In this document: positions 9,229-17,907 of the stretch, piece after piece | How the letters are laid out: each line of letters opens with the position of its first letter | How positions within the stretch are numbered: the stretch's first letter is position 1 | Origin: Thaumasiovibrio occultus | Lineage (GTDB): Bacteria > Pseudomonadota > Gammaproteobacteria > Enterobacterales > Vibrionaceae | Reading direction: 5' to 3' | DNA length: 64,000 nt | Assembly: GCA_019703815.1 (NCBI GenBank) | Contig: AP023052.1 | Span: 434,001-498,000, forward strand | Made by a program: the position numbers and the translations under genes | The notes under the pieces: model-generated | Database searches by the model: none | Seen by the model: only the letters and a program-made list of their open reading frames with translations | Told to the model about the DNA's origin: nothing

Positions 9229-10218
9229 TTATTTACCACCCTTGCGTAGGCGAGGATCCAAGAACACGTATAAGGTGTCCGCCAGCAGGTTAAAGAACAG
9301 CATGAAGATCGTCATAATGAACAGCTGACCTTGCAGGATTGGATAATCACGTGCGTTGATCGCGTCCAGCAGTACTTTACCCAGACCTGGGTAGTTAAAT
9401 ACGATTTCGATAATAAGCTGACCACCGATTGCCATACCCAGTGCCATTGAAAGCGCGGTAACAGAAGGTAGTAGGGCGTTACGAGCGGCGTAGTTGAAAA
9501 CAACGCGGTTTTCACTCAAGCCTTTACCCTTCGCCATGGTGATGTAGTCTTCATTCAGAAGGTTAATCATGTTGTTACGCATGTTGATCAAGAAGCCGCC
9601 CATTTGGATAACGGTGGCACAGAACAGTGGCAACATCGCGTGTTTAGCAACAGAGAGGTAGAATTCGAGGCTTGTCCAATCAGGCACCATACCGAGTTTG
9701 TAGGCGTAACCTGATGGCATCCAACGGTTTGCGATAGCAAAGGTGTAGAGCACCAGCATAGAAATAACAACAGGAGGAACGGCCTGTGCTACTAGCATAC
9801 CTGGGGAGATAAAGGAGTCGTAGGTACTGCCACGTTTCCACGCTGCGAAGATACCCAAGAATGAACCCAGACAGAAAGCCAACACTACGGCAGTACCTGC
9901 CAAGAAGAGTGACCAACCCATCGCATTACCAATGATTGAGTTCGCTTGTTGTGGGAAGTTACCCAACGAGATACCGAAGTCAAAGGTAAAGATGTTCTTA
10001 ATGTAGATAACGTATTGTTCAATCAAGCTTTGATTGTCAGAGAAGCCCAATAGTTCTTTGGTCGCTTCAATACGTTCTTTATCAACGTTTGCACTAGCGT
10101 TAGCAAACATCATCTGTACCGGGTCACCCGGCATTGCGCGCGGAATAGCAAAGTTTAATGTCGCCGCTACAACGAGCGCCATTAAATAAAAATATAAGCG
10201 TTTAAGTAGAAATCCCAT
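9229..10218 (-). CDS. chitooligosaccharide ABC transporter permease (OppB/DppB-like)
   Basis: 329-residue inner-membrane permease with about six helices. The first is at 9-27, followed by the DppB-type segment AIPRAMPGDPVQMMF, and the EAA loop is GLSENRVVFNYAARNALLP. It is the first membrane gene after the binding-protein gene, and 131 nt with a strong stem-loop separate them. The start is supported by the upstream GAGGTG ribosome site. Confidence 0.93.
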   Translation of the reverse strand: MGFLLKRLYFYLMALVVAATLNFAIPRAMPGDPVQMMFANASANVDKERIEATKELLGFSDNQSLIEQYVIYIKNIFTFDFGISLGNFPQQANSIIGNAMGWSLFLAGTAVVLAFCLGSFLGIFAAWKRGSTYDSFISPGMLVAQAVPPVVISMLVLYTFAIANRWMPSGYAYKLGMVPDWTSLEFYLSVAKHAMLPLFCATVIQMGGFLINMRNNMINLLNEDYITMAKGKGLSENRVVFNYAARNALLPSVTALSMALGMAIGGQLIIEIVFNYPGLGKVLLDAINARDYPILQGQLFIMTIFMLFFNLLADTLYVFLDPRLRKGGK

Positions 10219-10313
10219 AACTCACACCTCTAGCATCCAAACTTCCTTGGATAAAGGACGTAAAACCCCCTGACGCAGAGCGCCATATCTTCAAATTAGA
10301 GTGGGGGGAAGAG

Positions 10314-10337
10314 GCGGTGCGCAAGAGCGCGCACCGC
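10314..10337 (-). other. intercistronic stem-loop after the binding-protein gene
   Basis: A perfect 9-bp G+C-rich inverted repeat (GCGGTGCGC / GCGCACCGC, 6-nt loop) lies between the binding-protein stop (10350) and the first permease start (10218). On the transcribed strand it is followed by C-rich sequence and not by a U-run. It therefore looks like an mRNA-stabilising or partial-attenuation hairpin rather than a full terminator. Such elements commonly let a binding protein be made in excess of its permease. Confidence 0.6.
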
Positions 10338-10349
10338 AATTGTTGGTTG

Positions 10350-12020
10350 TTACGACTTAGGTTTCAGATCCAATACTTGTAGCAGACGCTCTTGCGTACC
10401 TGCCCAAACCATTGGACGACCCTGAGCGTTGTCTTCGTTCCACCAGCCAGTAAAGCGAGATTCGTTGTACTGGAAGGTGTAAGCACCAGACATCACAGGA
10501 ATTGTGATTTGGTTTTCAGCGATGATGCGCTGAATTTGTTGTGCAGTTTGCTTCTGAACTTCACGGTCAGCCGTTTGGTAGAAACGCTCTAGTGCCGCGT
10601 CTAGCTCATCGCTCTTGAAGTAGTGGCGAGCAAAACGTGGGAAACCATCACCGTCTTGTAGATCAGAGTTGTATGCACTGTTCCAGTACAGGTATGGATC
10701 TGGACCGTGGAAGTAGTTGGTGTATGCAACGTCATACGTAGCTTCACGCATGCTGTTGTCGTAGATAGCAAAGTCAGGAGTCGCTGCTTTCGCGTTGATA
10801 CCTACTTCTGCTAGCTGCTCTACAGCCAACTGAACTGTGTTGTTGAAGTCCGTCCAACCGTTTGGCGACTGGATAGTTAGTTCGATAGCTTTACCAGTTG
10901 GAGTTTCTACGAAACCGTCACCGTCAGTATCTTTAAAGCCCGCTTCCGCTAGCAATGCTTTCGCACCGTCAACGTTGTAAGTCATGAACTTCTGGAACTC
11001 TTGGTGAGTTGCTTCGTCAGACCAAGCTTCGAATGCGTAACCTAGACCAGAAGCGAAGTCGTTCACTACACCGCCGCCGTAGAATGCGATATCGATGATA
11101 GTTTGACGGTCAATCGCCATAGAGAACGCGCGGCGGAAGTCGATGTCGTTGATCGCTTCGTTGTTACCTGCGTTTGGAGTCTTGTAGTTCAGCATGAACG
11201 ATTGAGTACCCGCTGGCGGATACCAGTATTTGTGGTTCTCGTTCGCCGCAGCGTAAGTACGGTCAACATCAGGAACGAACGACGTAGTCCAGTCTAGTTC
11301 TGAGTTGATGATCATACCCAACAACTGGTCGTTGTCCGCGATTTGAGGAACACGTAGACAGTCAACTTCTAGGTTTGCTGCATCCCAGTATTGTGGGTTA
11401 CGACATTGTAGGTAAAGTTGAGTAGTGAAGGTATCGATCTCAGTAAATGGACCAGTACCTACTGGGTTTTCGTTGGTGAAGGTTTGTGGATCTTCAACCT
11501 TTGACCAAACGTGCTCTGCAACTACTGGTACTTTAGCGATTTCGTAAGGTACGTTCGAGCTAGCTTCGGTGAAAGTAAATTTAACTTGGTTTGAACCTAC
11601 TTTCTCTACTGCAGACAACCACTGGTTGATACCAGTACGGTCTAGGCCTGAGTTTTCTTTGATCAAAGCGAAAGTGAATACTACGTCGTCAGCAGAGAAT
11701 GCTTCGCCGTCAGACCACTTAACGCCGTCACGGATAGTGAATACAGCGCTCTTCAGATCGTCAGCAATGGTGTAGCTTTCAGCTAGACGCATTACTGGCT
11801 CATTACCTTTCATCTCATTGAACACAACTAGTGGCTCATACATGAACTCAGTAGTGGTGTGTAGGTTTGATTCTAGGTACGGGTTAAAGTTACGTACAAA
11901 CGTAGGGTAGAAGTTCGGTACTACAGTCAGTTCACTGCGTGCAGCTGATGCAGCTGGTGCAGTTAGTGCTGTTGCAGCTGCTAGTACCGCAAGTGCGATT
12001 TTAGTTTTATTAGCAAGCAT
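10350..12020 (-). CDS. cbp: periplasmic chitooligosaccharide-binding protein, SBP family 5
   Basis: 556-residue periplasmic solute-binding protein of the peptide/nickel (DppA/OppA) family. A signal peptide is clear: Lys-rich start, hydrophobic core, and a cleavage site after APAASA near residue 26. It has no lipobox Cys, so it is soluble. In Vibrio the protein at this locus (CBP) binds chitin oligosaccharides for import and also holds the ChiS sensor kinase inactive when unliganded. Location next to chiS and at the head of the transporter/enzyme operon fits that role. Ribosome site AAGGAACAGCT precedes the ATG. Specificity is inferred from context. Confidence 0.93.
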   Translation of the reverse strand: MLANKTKIALAVLAAATALTAPAASAARSELTVVPNFYPTFVRNFNPYLESNLHTTTEFMYEPLVVFNEMKGNEPVMRLAESYTIADDLKSAVFTIRDGVKWSDGEAFSADDVVFTFALIKENSGLDRTGINQWLSAVEKVGSNQVKFTFTEASSNVPYEIAKVPVVAEHVWSKVEDPQTFTNENPVGTGPFTEIDTFTTQLYLQCRNPQYWDAANLEVDCLRVPQIADNDQLLGMIINSELDWTTSFVPDVDRTYAAANENHKYWYPPAGTQSFMLNYKTPNAGNNEAINDIDFRRAFSMAIDRQTIIDIAFYGGGVVNDFASGLGYAFEAWSDEATHQEFQKFMTYNVDGAKALLAEAGFKDTDGDGFVETPTGKAIELTIQSPNGWTDFNNTVQLAVEQLAEVGINAKAATPDFAIYDNSMREATYDVAYTNYFHGPDPYLYWNSAYNSDLQDGDGFPRFARHYFKSDELDAALERFYQTADREVQKQTAQQIQRIIAENQITIPVMSGAYTFQYNESRFTGWWNEDNAQGRPMVWAGTQERLLQVLDLKPKS

Positions 12021-12195
12021 AGCTGTTCCTTAACTCTGTGCTTATTGTTTCACTTAGATGTAAATGGCTCTCAATGTTCCCAAGCCACTTCTCGAACCTG
12101 TTCCCCAAACCTTAAGTGATACGATTTGAAGATGGCCTACAGGCTCCAGCACGTTAAGGAAACTACTTGCAGTTAAAATCGTCAATTCAGTATCC

Positions 12196-12237
12196 CGTTA
12201 AAAACGTCAAAAAAACCAAAACCCTCGTTAAAAACGT
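12196..12237. promoter_or_regulatory. paired 12-bp direct repeats upstream of cbp, possible operators
   Basis: Two identical copies of CGTTAAAAACGT at 12196-12207 and 12226-12237, 30 bp start to start, or close to three helical turns. They sit 176-217 bp before the cbp start codon. A related inverted repeat CGTTAA-TTT-TTAACG lies at 12409-12423. ChiS of V. cholerae is known to bind the promoter of the equivalent operon directly, so these are natural candidates for its sites. I do not remember the published ChiS site well enough to claim a match. Confidence 0.4.
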
Positions 12238-12275
12238 TAATTTGACGTTCTTTTTGGTTTTTGCTTCATTTTTGT

Positions 12276-12294
12276 AACGTGATCCTAATCAATA
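12276..12294. promoter_or_regulatory. possible CRP site upstream of cbp
   Basis: GTGA-N6-TCAA at 12279-12292 resembles the CRP core GTGA-N6-TCAC with one mismatch in the second half. Chitobiose operons of Vibrio are CRP-dependent, which makes the site plausible. It is degenerate and about 260 bp from the start codon. Confidence 0.25.
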
Positions 12295-13150
12295 AAACAC
12301 CACTCTTTTAACAAGTGAGGTTAGTGTATACTATCGTCAATGATGGTGTTTTAACTGGCTTATTTCTTGTTTCCTTATTAGTTTGATATAGATCTCGTTA
12401 GTTTTTGGCGTTAATTTTTAACGGAAAATATTGGCGGTGTATTTGTTGTGAGTTGGTTCTCATAAACTCTAAAAAGTTACTTGAATTGATTAAAAATAAC
12501 GCACCTACGGCTTATTGATAGAAAGCATCGGGCAAAACGTCTTGGCGGATTGACGTTATTTTTGCCGTGAAATAAGCGCCATCACAGCGATAAAATGACG
12601 AGAAAATTGGCGTTAATATGCCGTCAAAGAGAGGGTGAGCGCCGAGAATATCATGCCGATTTGTCCGATGTTTTTGCCGCGACCGCGCTGTATGAGGCGG
12701 TGATTTCGGCTTGGATTACGCCGCGTTTTACACGCCATCGCGCCTCTTGGTTGACGTTAGTCGCGCTCATTTTTCCGCCTGATTAATCCCCCGAGTTGTG
12801 CACATCATCTCGCTAAATAGTCGCTTTTTTGCTTCTACTTGGGTTTCAATTTTCTACCCGTTTACGCACGTATGTGTCGATAGAACACGCTCGCAGTGGA
12901 ATACCAAGGCGATAAGATGCGGTGTCTATGACGCTGTTTCGCGCCATATTGACGGACCATTTTGCTCGAACGGGGGTAATAAATAGCGCAGTCAATCAGG
13001 GCGATAGGCAAGCGTCATGCATAGCCAACGTCGAGAAGTATTAAAATGAAAGACATGTATTGATTCGCCATCGCGTTGCAGTGGGGCGGAAAAGGCCTAG
13101 GCGCTCGATGGTGGGGATACACGATGGTAAATGGTTGTGAGGTGAGAGTT

Positions 13151-13184
13151 AAAAGCTGCGCTGCTGAGGCCAACTCAGCAGCGC
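13151..13184 (-). terminator. chiS terminator
   Basis: Perfect 11-bp stem GCGCTGCTGAG / CTCAGCAGCGC with a 5-nt loop, 28 nt past the chiS stop. On the transcribed strand it is followed by CTTTTAAC, a short U-run. Confidence 0.75.
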
Positions 13185-13211
13185 GATTGTGTGAAAAGCG
13201 GCGGCGCAGGA

Positions 13212-16200
13212 TCAGTGTTGTAGCAGATGCGCCAGCTTATCTCGCAAACCTTCAAGCTGTTGGCGTTCAGGCCCGGGTTGCTGACAACGCTCAAGTACGA
13301 AGTCGATTGTACTCATCACGTTGCGCCAGCGCGGCGATTTTGGCAACGTATCTGGGTGCAGATACTTGTCCAGCGTGCGGGTTTGCAAGGTACTGCGATC
13401 AAGATAAACCCGCCAAAGCCCACTCTCTTCCGCCAAGGCAAACTTGGTGCGTCCAGTCTGTTTTTCCCAGAAAACTAACGTATGGGTCATTACCTCGACC
13501 GTGAGCTCACGGACTAGATCGGCTTTTGATTTCTCATCATGGTTGAGCTTATCGGCCAGACGAGTGAACTCGCCCCCCAGCTCGCGCAACTCTTGCAGGT
13601 TGGTTCTGTCACCATCAAACGCATATTCCGACAACGCAGAAACCGCTTTTTCCAGCATTTCCATTCGGTACTGACTAGATGGGCCGACTTGGCCCACAAT
13701 CACCATGCTATCGAGCCCAGACGCTTCCGGCATCGGTTGAATTGCCGCAGGCCATGATTGCAGCTCGCCATTTTGCTGCAGGTAGATGGTCGCTTGCAAT
13801 GCTTGGGTATCAATAGGCTCGGCGAGTAACTGGTTCAGATTATGACGCTCTAGTTGCTCAGCTGGCAGTTGGAACAGGCGTGCGGCGGCGTGGTTGGCGT
13901 AGCGAATGCGGCCGTCGGCTTGTATACACAAGATCGCTTCTGCGCTTGATTCAAGGAGATTGAGCAGCTTGCCTTGGGTCTCGAGAAGATCATGCTCGAT
14001 ACGCTCACGATGAGCAATTTCATTAAGCAGTGCTTGGTTTTTCTCTTGCTCTTGTTGCACTAAGTAAGCGCGAAGGTGGGCGCGAATACGGGCAATCAAC
14101 TCTTCTTTATTAAAAGGTTTGTTTAAGTAATCGCTGGCACCGGCTTCAAAGCCTTTCACCCTGTCTTGGGCTTGGTTGAGCGCGCTGAGCATGATCACCG
14201 GCAAATTCACCGTACGCGGGTTTGCCCGCAGTGCCTGACACACTTCATAACCGTTGAGCTCTGGCATCATCACATCCAGTAGCAACAGGGCCGGTAGGGT
14301 TTGTTCAATCAAGGTAAGTGCTTGCTTACCGTCTTCTGCCGTCACCACACGATAGCCCGCTAAGCGCAGGTAGTTCGCGACAATTTGCAGGTTAATTGGC
14401 TCATCATCGACCACCAATATCAGTTCACCATCAGGATTCTCGTCAATGTGTTCGAGTACCGGATTGGTGTAGGTTGCCAGTGGCGCATCGAAGTGTTTAT
14501 TGCTGGCGGGCATGTTGCTCAGCTGCGCGCCAGAGGCAATATCGAGGGTAAAGCTAAAAGTCGACCCCACCATTGGCTGACTGCTGACATACAACTGGCC
14601 GCCCATCAGTTCGATCAACTGGCGGCTGATCGTTAGACCCAAACCAGTGCCTTGCTGATAACGGCTACTGTCTGCCGTTGCTTGGATCAGCGGCTCGAAG
14701 ATATGCTCTAGCTCTTGGGCTGGGATCCCTTGGCCGGTATCGACCACTTGAATCCGCAGTTGGGTATCCAACACCGTGGCCGAAATGACAATTTTGCCTT
14801 CTGAGGTGTACTTAATCGCGTTACCGACCAAGTTGTACAGTACCTGCTCAAGGCGCTGTTCATCCGCACTGACCAGCGGTAAGTCATGTGGGATCTGGTT
14901 GATAATGCGCACCGGTTTATCGCCCAGCAGGTGGTGTGACAGCTCAAGCACCAATCGCACGGCGGCACTAAGATCGACTGCATGACGGTTGAGCACTAGG
15001 TTGTCGTAACGCATCTTATGATAATCGAGTAAGTCATCAACAAGCGTGCTGAGGCGTTGGGCGCTGGTGATCAGCATTTGTAATTGATGCTGATGGCGAT
15101 CAGGCACGGGGCCGCTGATCCCGGCTTGAATTGACTCGGCGATGCCAATCATGCCGTGCAGTGGCGTGCGCAGCTCATGCGAGGTGGTCGCGAGGAACTC
15201 ATCTTTGAGTTTATCAGCAGTTTCAAGCTCGCGGTTTTTCTGCTGAATCACCTCAAGGCTTTGTTCAAGCTCGTTATTCTTTTCGCGGATCAAGATAAGC
15301 TTTTCGCGCACGGAGCGTTGCATCCGGGCAAAGCTGATCGCAAGGCGGCCAATTTCATCCGGTCTGTCGGTACTGGTGATATCTTGGTCGAGATCGCCCG
15401 CTGACACGCGTTCGGCTGCCCAGGTCAGTTTGAGCAGCGGTGCGGTGATCGAGTTAGAAAGCCAATGAGACACCACGACGACCAACACAAATGCGACTGT
15501 CATGGCAATGGCAAACAATTGTTTTAGCTGGGTGATCCGCGAGAAGGCCTCGTTTTCCGGCAGCTCAATTAACAAGGTCCAGTCGTAACCGAGAACGCGC
15601 ACTAAGCGTGCAGCGCTGAGGACTTTCTCGCCGTTGACGCTGGCGGTTTTCTCAACGCTAGGGTGATTGACGATCGGCACTTCGTACTCAGTTTGATCGC
15701 CAATTTGGCTGCCCATTGCAAACGGGAAGCTTAAGTTGTGCGCGCGCAACGCACTGTCCTCACCAAAGACCAAGGTGCTGATAGATAAACTGTCAGTGGT
15801 ATTGTCGATGAGCAGGCCATCAAGCCCCTTGGTTGGCAGGGCATACAACACAAAACTGTGTAAATAACCTTGCTGGATGATCGGTGCGGCAAACCACGCC
15901 GTGTTTTCGTTAGTGAGCGGATCGATGCTGTAATCGGTGAACACATAGCTGTCACGCGCATTAGCAGGGGTGATTGCGTTAACTTTATCGCGGATTTTGA
16001 CGAAGGTTTGGCTGATCGCTAACTCTTTAAATTGCGCTTCAAGCAAGTTTTGTCCGAAGTAGGGGGCTTTTTCTACCGAATACGCGACATTGCCGTCGAC
16101 ATCAACCAGCAAAATGTTGGAGAAATCAGCGCGCGTGAGGTAATGGGTGTAGGCTTCGTGGTAGCGTTTATGCAGCAAGCGGTATCGTTCATTGGCGATG

Positions 16201-16592
16201 TAGCGCCCGCCTTCTTCGCTGAGATCGACTTTGTTACCCGTCAGTACCCCTTTTATATAGTCACTTTGGGCCACGGTATTAGCGCTGATCCCTTGGTGCG
16301 CCAGTTGGTTAAAGGCGCCGACAAGGCCGTAAAATTTGCCGCCACTGGCGTTCGCGAGCTCTGAGCTCGCAAAGTTGAGTGATTCCTGCATTTGGCGGAG
16401 GAAATAGTCTTCGATCTGCTTGGCTTTGGTGTCGCGCAGTAAGCTTAAATGCTGAGAGCTTTGGCTTTCCAAATCGGCGATGTGGGAATTAAGAAAAAAG
16501 AAGCCAGATAGCGTCAGCGGGGTCATGCTGATCACTAAAAATGCCGTCATTAGAGAGGTTTGCAGCCTTTTTGAAGATTCAAATAATCTCAT
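13212..16592 (-). CDS. chiS: ChiS hybrid sensor histidine kinase, regulator of chitin use
   Basis: 1126-residue inner-membrane regulator. Layout: TM helix about 14-34; periplasmic sensor domain to about 355; second TM about 357-378; HAMP 379-432; HisKA with His472 in SHELRTP; ATPase with N box NAIKY (591-595), DTGQGIP and GTGLGL; receiver domain with Asp773 and Lys825; PAS-like segment about 875-960; and a C-terminal 145-residue domain. In V. cholerae, ChiS is kept off by the unliganded binding protein. It activates the chitin genes by binding DNA through its own C-terminal domain, without a separate response regulator. All kinase and receiver residues are intact here. Monocistronic, next to the operon it should control. 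Confidence 0.95.
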   Translation of the reverse strand: MRLFESSKRLQTSLMTAFLVISMTPLTLSGFFFLNSHIADLESQSSQHLSLLRDTKAKQIEDYFLRQMQESLNFASSELANASGGKFYGLVGAFNQLAHQGISANTVAQSDYIKGVLTGNKVDLSEEGGRYIANERYRLLHKRYHEAYTHYLTRADFSNILLVDVDGNVAYSVEKAPYFGQNLLEAQFKELAISQTFVKIRDKVNAITPANARDSYVFTDYSIDPLTNENTAWFAAPIIQQGYLHSFVLYALPTKGLDGLLIDNTTDSLSISTLVFGEDSALRAHNLSFPFAMGSQIGDQTEYEVPIVNHPSVEKTASVNGEKVLSAARLVRVLGYDWTLLIELPENEAFSRITQLKQLFAIAMTVAFVLVVVVSHWLSNSITAPLLKLTWAAERVSAGDLDQDITSTDRPDEIGRLAISFARMQRSVREKLILIREKNNELEQSLEVIQQKNRELETADKLKDEFLATTSHELRTPLHGMIGIAESIQAGISGPVPDRHQHQLQMLITSAQRLSTLVDDLLDYHKMRYDNLVLNRHAVDLSAAVRLVLELSHHLLGDKPVRIINQIPHDLPLVSADEQRLEQVLYNLVGNAIKYTSEGKIVISATVLDTQLRIQVVDTGQGIPAQELEHIFEPLIQATADSSRYQQGTGLGLTISRQLIELMGGQLYVSSQPMVGSTFSFTLDIASGAQLSNMPASNKHFDAPLATYTNPVLEHIDENPDGELILVVDDEPINLQIVANYLRLAGYRVVTAEDGKQALTLIEQTLPALLLLDVMMPELNGYEVCQALRANPRTVNLPVIMLSALNQAQDRVKGFEAGASDYLNKPFNKEELIARIRAHLRAYLVQQEQEKNQALLNEIAHRERIEHDLLETQGKLLNLLESSAEAILCIQADGRIRYANHAAARLFQLPAEQLERHNLNQLLAEPIDTQALQATIYLQQNGELQSWPAAIQPMPEASGLDSMVIVGQVGPSSQYRMEMLEKAVSALSEYAFDGDRTNLQELRELGGEFTRLADKLNHDEKSKADLVRELTVEVMTHTLVFWEKQTGRTKFALAEESGLWRVYLDRSTLQTRTLDKYLHPDTLPKSPRWRNVMSTIDFVLERCQQPGPERQQLEGLRDKLAHLLQH

Positions 16593-16624
16593 GCCAATCC
16601 GTATGCTGTTGTTGATTACGTTAA

Positions 16625-16637
16625 ATTTGCGGCAAAT
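16625..16637. promoter_or_regulatory. palindrome in the chiS upstream region
   Basis: ATTTGCGGCAAAT is a perfect 6-bp inverted repeat around one base, 33 bp before the chiS start codon. It could be an operator or simply chance in a short A+T-rich stretch. Confidence 0.25.
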
Positions 16638-16752
16638 ACGTCAAATTGGCAGCAGTTTATCTTTTGCTAATAAATGGTGGCAATGTGGTGAAGAGGAATC
16701 TTTGCTATCAGCCACGAAATTGACGTGGGGAAAGGTGAAATGAGTCAAATTT

Positions 16753-16779
16753 GCCCCGGCGGGTTTTCTCCGCTGGGGC
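16753..16779 (-). terminator. possible rsmC terminator hairpin
   Basis: Ten-pair G+C-rich stem (GCCCCGGCGG / CCGCTGGGGC, one G-U pair) 16 nt past the rsmC stop. The following bases on the transcribed strand are AAATTTGAC, so a proper U-run is lacking. Confidence 0.4.
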
Positions 16780-16794
16780 TGAATGTGGGCTAGT

Positions 16795-17817
16795 TTATAC
16801 TTTTTGTGCGAAATAGATGTTGAAACCTTGGCCGCTTGCCAGCGTGTTGCAGTGACCAAAACCAGTTTCGATGATCGGTGGGTACTGCAAAAAACGGTTA
16901 GCAACAATCACAAGTTGGCCTGTTTCCGTCAAATTGACGGGCGCTTGTTCTAGCAAGGTTTCCGTGGCGGAATAGCTGGTTTTCAGCCCCGCATGGAACG
17001 GTGGGTTTGACACGATAGCGTCAAATTTAACGTCAATATCACTGTAGATGTTGCTCGCTTTGACGGTGCCGTCTAATCCATTTTGACGCAGCGTTTGACG
17101 AGCCGATTCAATGGCGAGCGCACTAATATCAACCAAGGTAACGTCAATATCGCTAAAACGGGCTTTCATCCACGCCCCAATCAGGCCGGCACCACAACCA
17201 AAGTCCAAGATCTTGCCATTTAGCTCAGGCAAGTTGTTCAGCAGTAGCTGAGTGCCGAGATCGAATTCACCGTGGCTGAAAACGCCAGGTAGAGAGTAAA
17301 CCGTCAGATCAACTCCGCCTAAGCTAAGTGGGTATTGTTTGAACCAGGTACTTAACTCAAATTGACGCGGCTCGGCATCGGTCATGCCCCAGTAGAAGCT
17401 ACAACGGCGGGCAGAATCGCGTTTAGTGACGGTGCCGTATTTTGCCATCATTTTATCAGCGCTACGCACCCCTCCTCGGTTTTCACCGACGATACACACT
17501 TCGGTGCCTTTTGGCAGTTGCCCAACTGACATCGCGAGTAAGTACTCCGCTTCGGCTTTCGATTTTGGCCAGTACAACAATACTTGATCGACACCGTCTA
17601 AGAATTCACTGGAAATACTCGCGGCAAATTCAGTGGGATAACGGTTTTGGAGTTGCTGATAGTGCAGGTAGTTGGTGGTAAAGACCTTCACTGAGGCGGC
17701 GCTAGAGAGCAGCTCGCTCGGCAAGAGGCCATCCCATTCACCCAGAACGAGAACGTGTCGATCTTGGCTGTATTCGGCTTGGCGGGCAACGACTTCACTG
17801 GGTGCAGAGAGAGACAT
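16795..17817 (-). CDS. rsmC: 16S rRNA m2G1207 methyltransferase RsmC
   Basis: 340-residue SAM-dependent enzyme that methylates N2 of G1207 in 16S rRNA of the 30S subunit. It has the tandem layout of the family: a degenerate N-terminal methyltransferase-like half and a catalytic C-terminal half with motif I DFGCGAG (205-211) and the base-binding motif NPPFH (271-275). The frame stays open 21 codons further upstream. I chose the ATG at 17817 because it has a GAGGT ribosome site 7 nt before it and gives the usual family length. Confidence 0.95.
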   Translation of the reverse strand: MSLSAPSEVVARQAEYSQDRHVLVLGEWDGLLPSELLSSAASVKVFTTNYLHYQQLQNRYPTEFAASISSEFLDGVDQVLLYWPKSKAEAEYLLAMSVGQLPKGTEVCIVGENRGGVRSADKMMAKYGTVTKRDSARRCSFYWGMTDAEPRQFELSTWFKQYPLSLGGVDLTVYSLPGVFSHGEFDLGTQLLLNNLPELNGKILDFGCGAGLIGAWMKARFSDIDVTLVDISALAIESARQTLRQNGLDGTVKASNIYSDIDVKFDAIVSNPPFHAGLKTSYSATETLLEQAPVNLTETGQLVIVANRFLQYPPIIETGFGHCNTLASGQGFNIYFAQKV

Positions 17818-17852
17818 AGAAACCTCAATGTATGATGCAAAAATGGTGGTGC

Positions 17853-17883
17853 AAAACGATGTGGGCGCGGATTGTCCCACATC
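17853..17883 (-). terminator. probable perM terminator
   Basis: Perfect 8-bp stem GATGTGGG / CCCACATC with a 10-nt loop between the perM stop and the rsmC start, followed on the transcribed strand by GTTTTGC. Confidence 0.5.
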
Positions 17884-17907
17884 TGACAGGGTTTTGAAAC
17901 TTAGCCG

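Larger units (their letters stand above)
12021..13211. other. non-coding region between the chitobiose operon and chiS
   Basis: About 1.2 kb with no convincing gene. It holds the promoter and leader of the cbp operon (12021 to about 12400, reading left) and, at the far end, the chiS terminator. The cbp-proximal part is A+T-rich and holds two exact copies of CGTTAAAAACGT, a CGTTAA-N3-TTAACG inverted repeat at 12409-12423 and a CRP-like half site. From about 12500 to 13100 I see only short open frames with poor start signals. Confidence 0.6.

Noticed and set aside
12651-12770. 39-codon minus-strand frame with an AGGCGGA site in the same region
   Set aside because: The site is moderate but the peptide has no recognisable character; kept only as a note because conservation cannot be tested here.
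12595-12986. Two plus-strand frames of about 62 codons in the cbp-chiS intergenic region
   Set aside because: No ribosome sites, odd composition (many Arg, Trp and His) and no recognisable motif.
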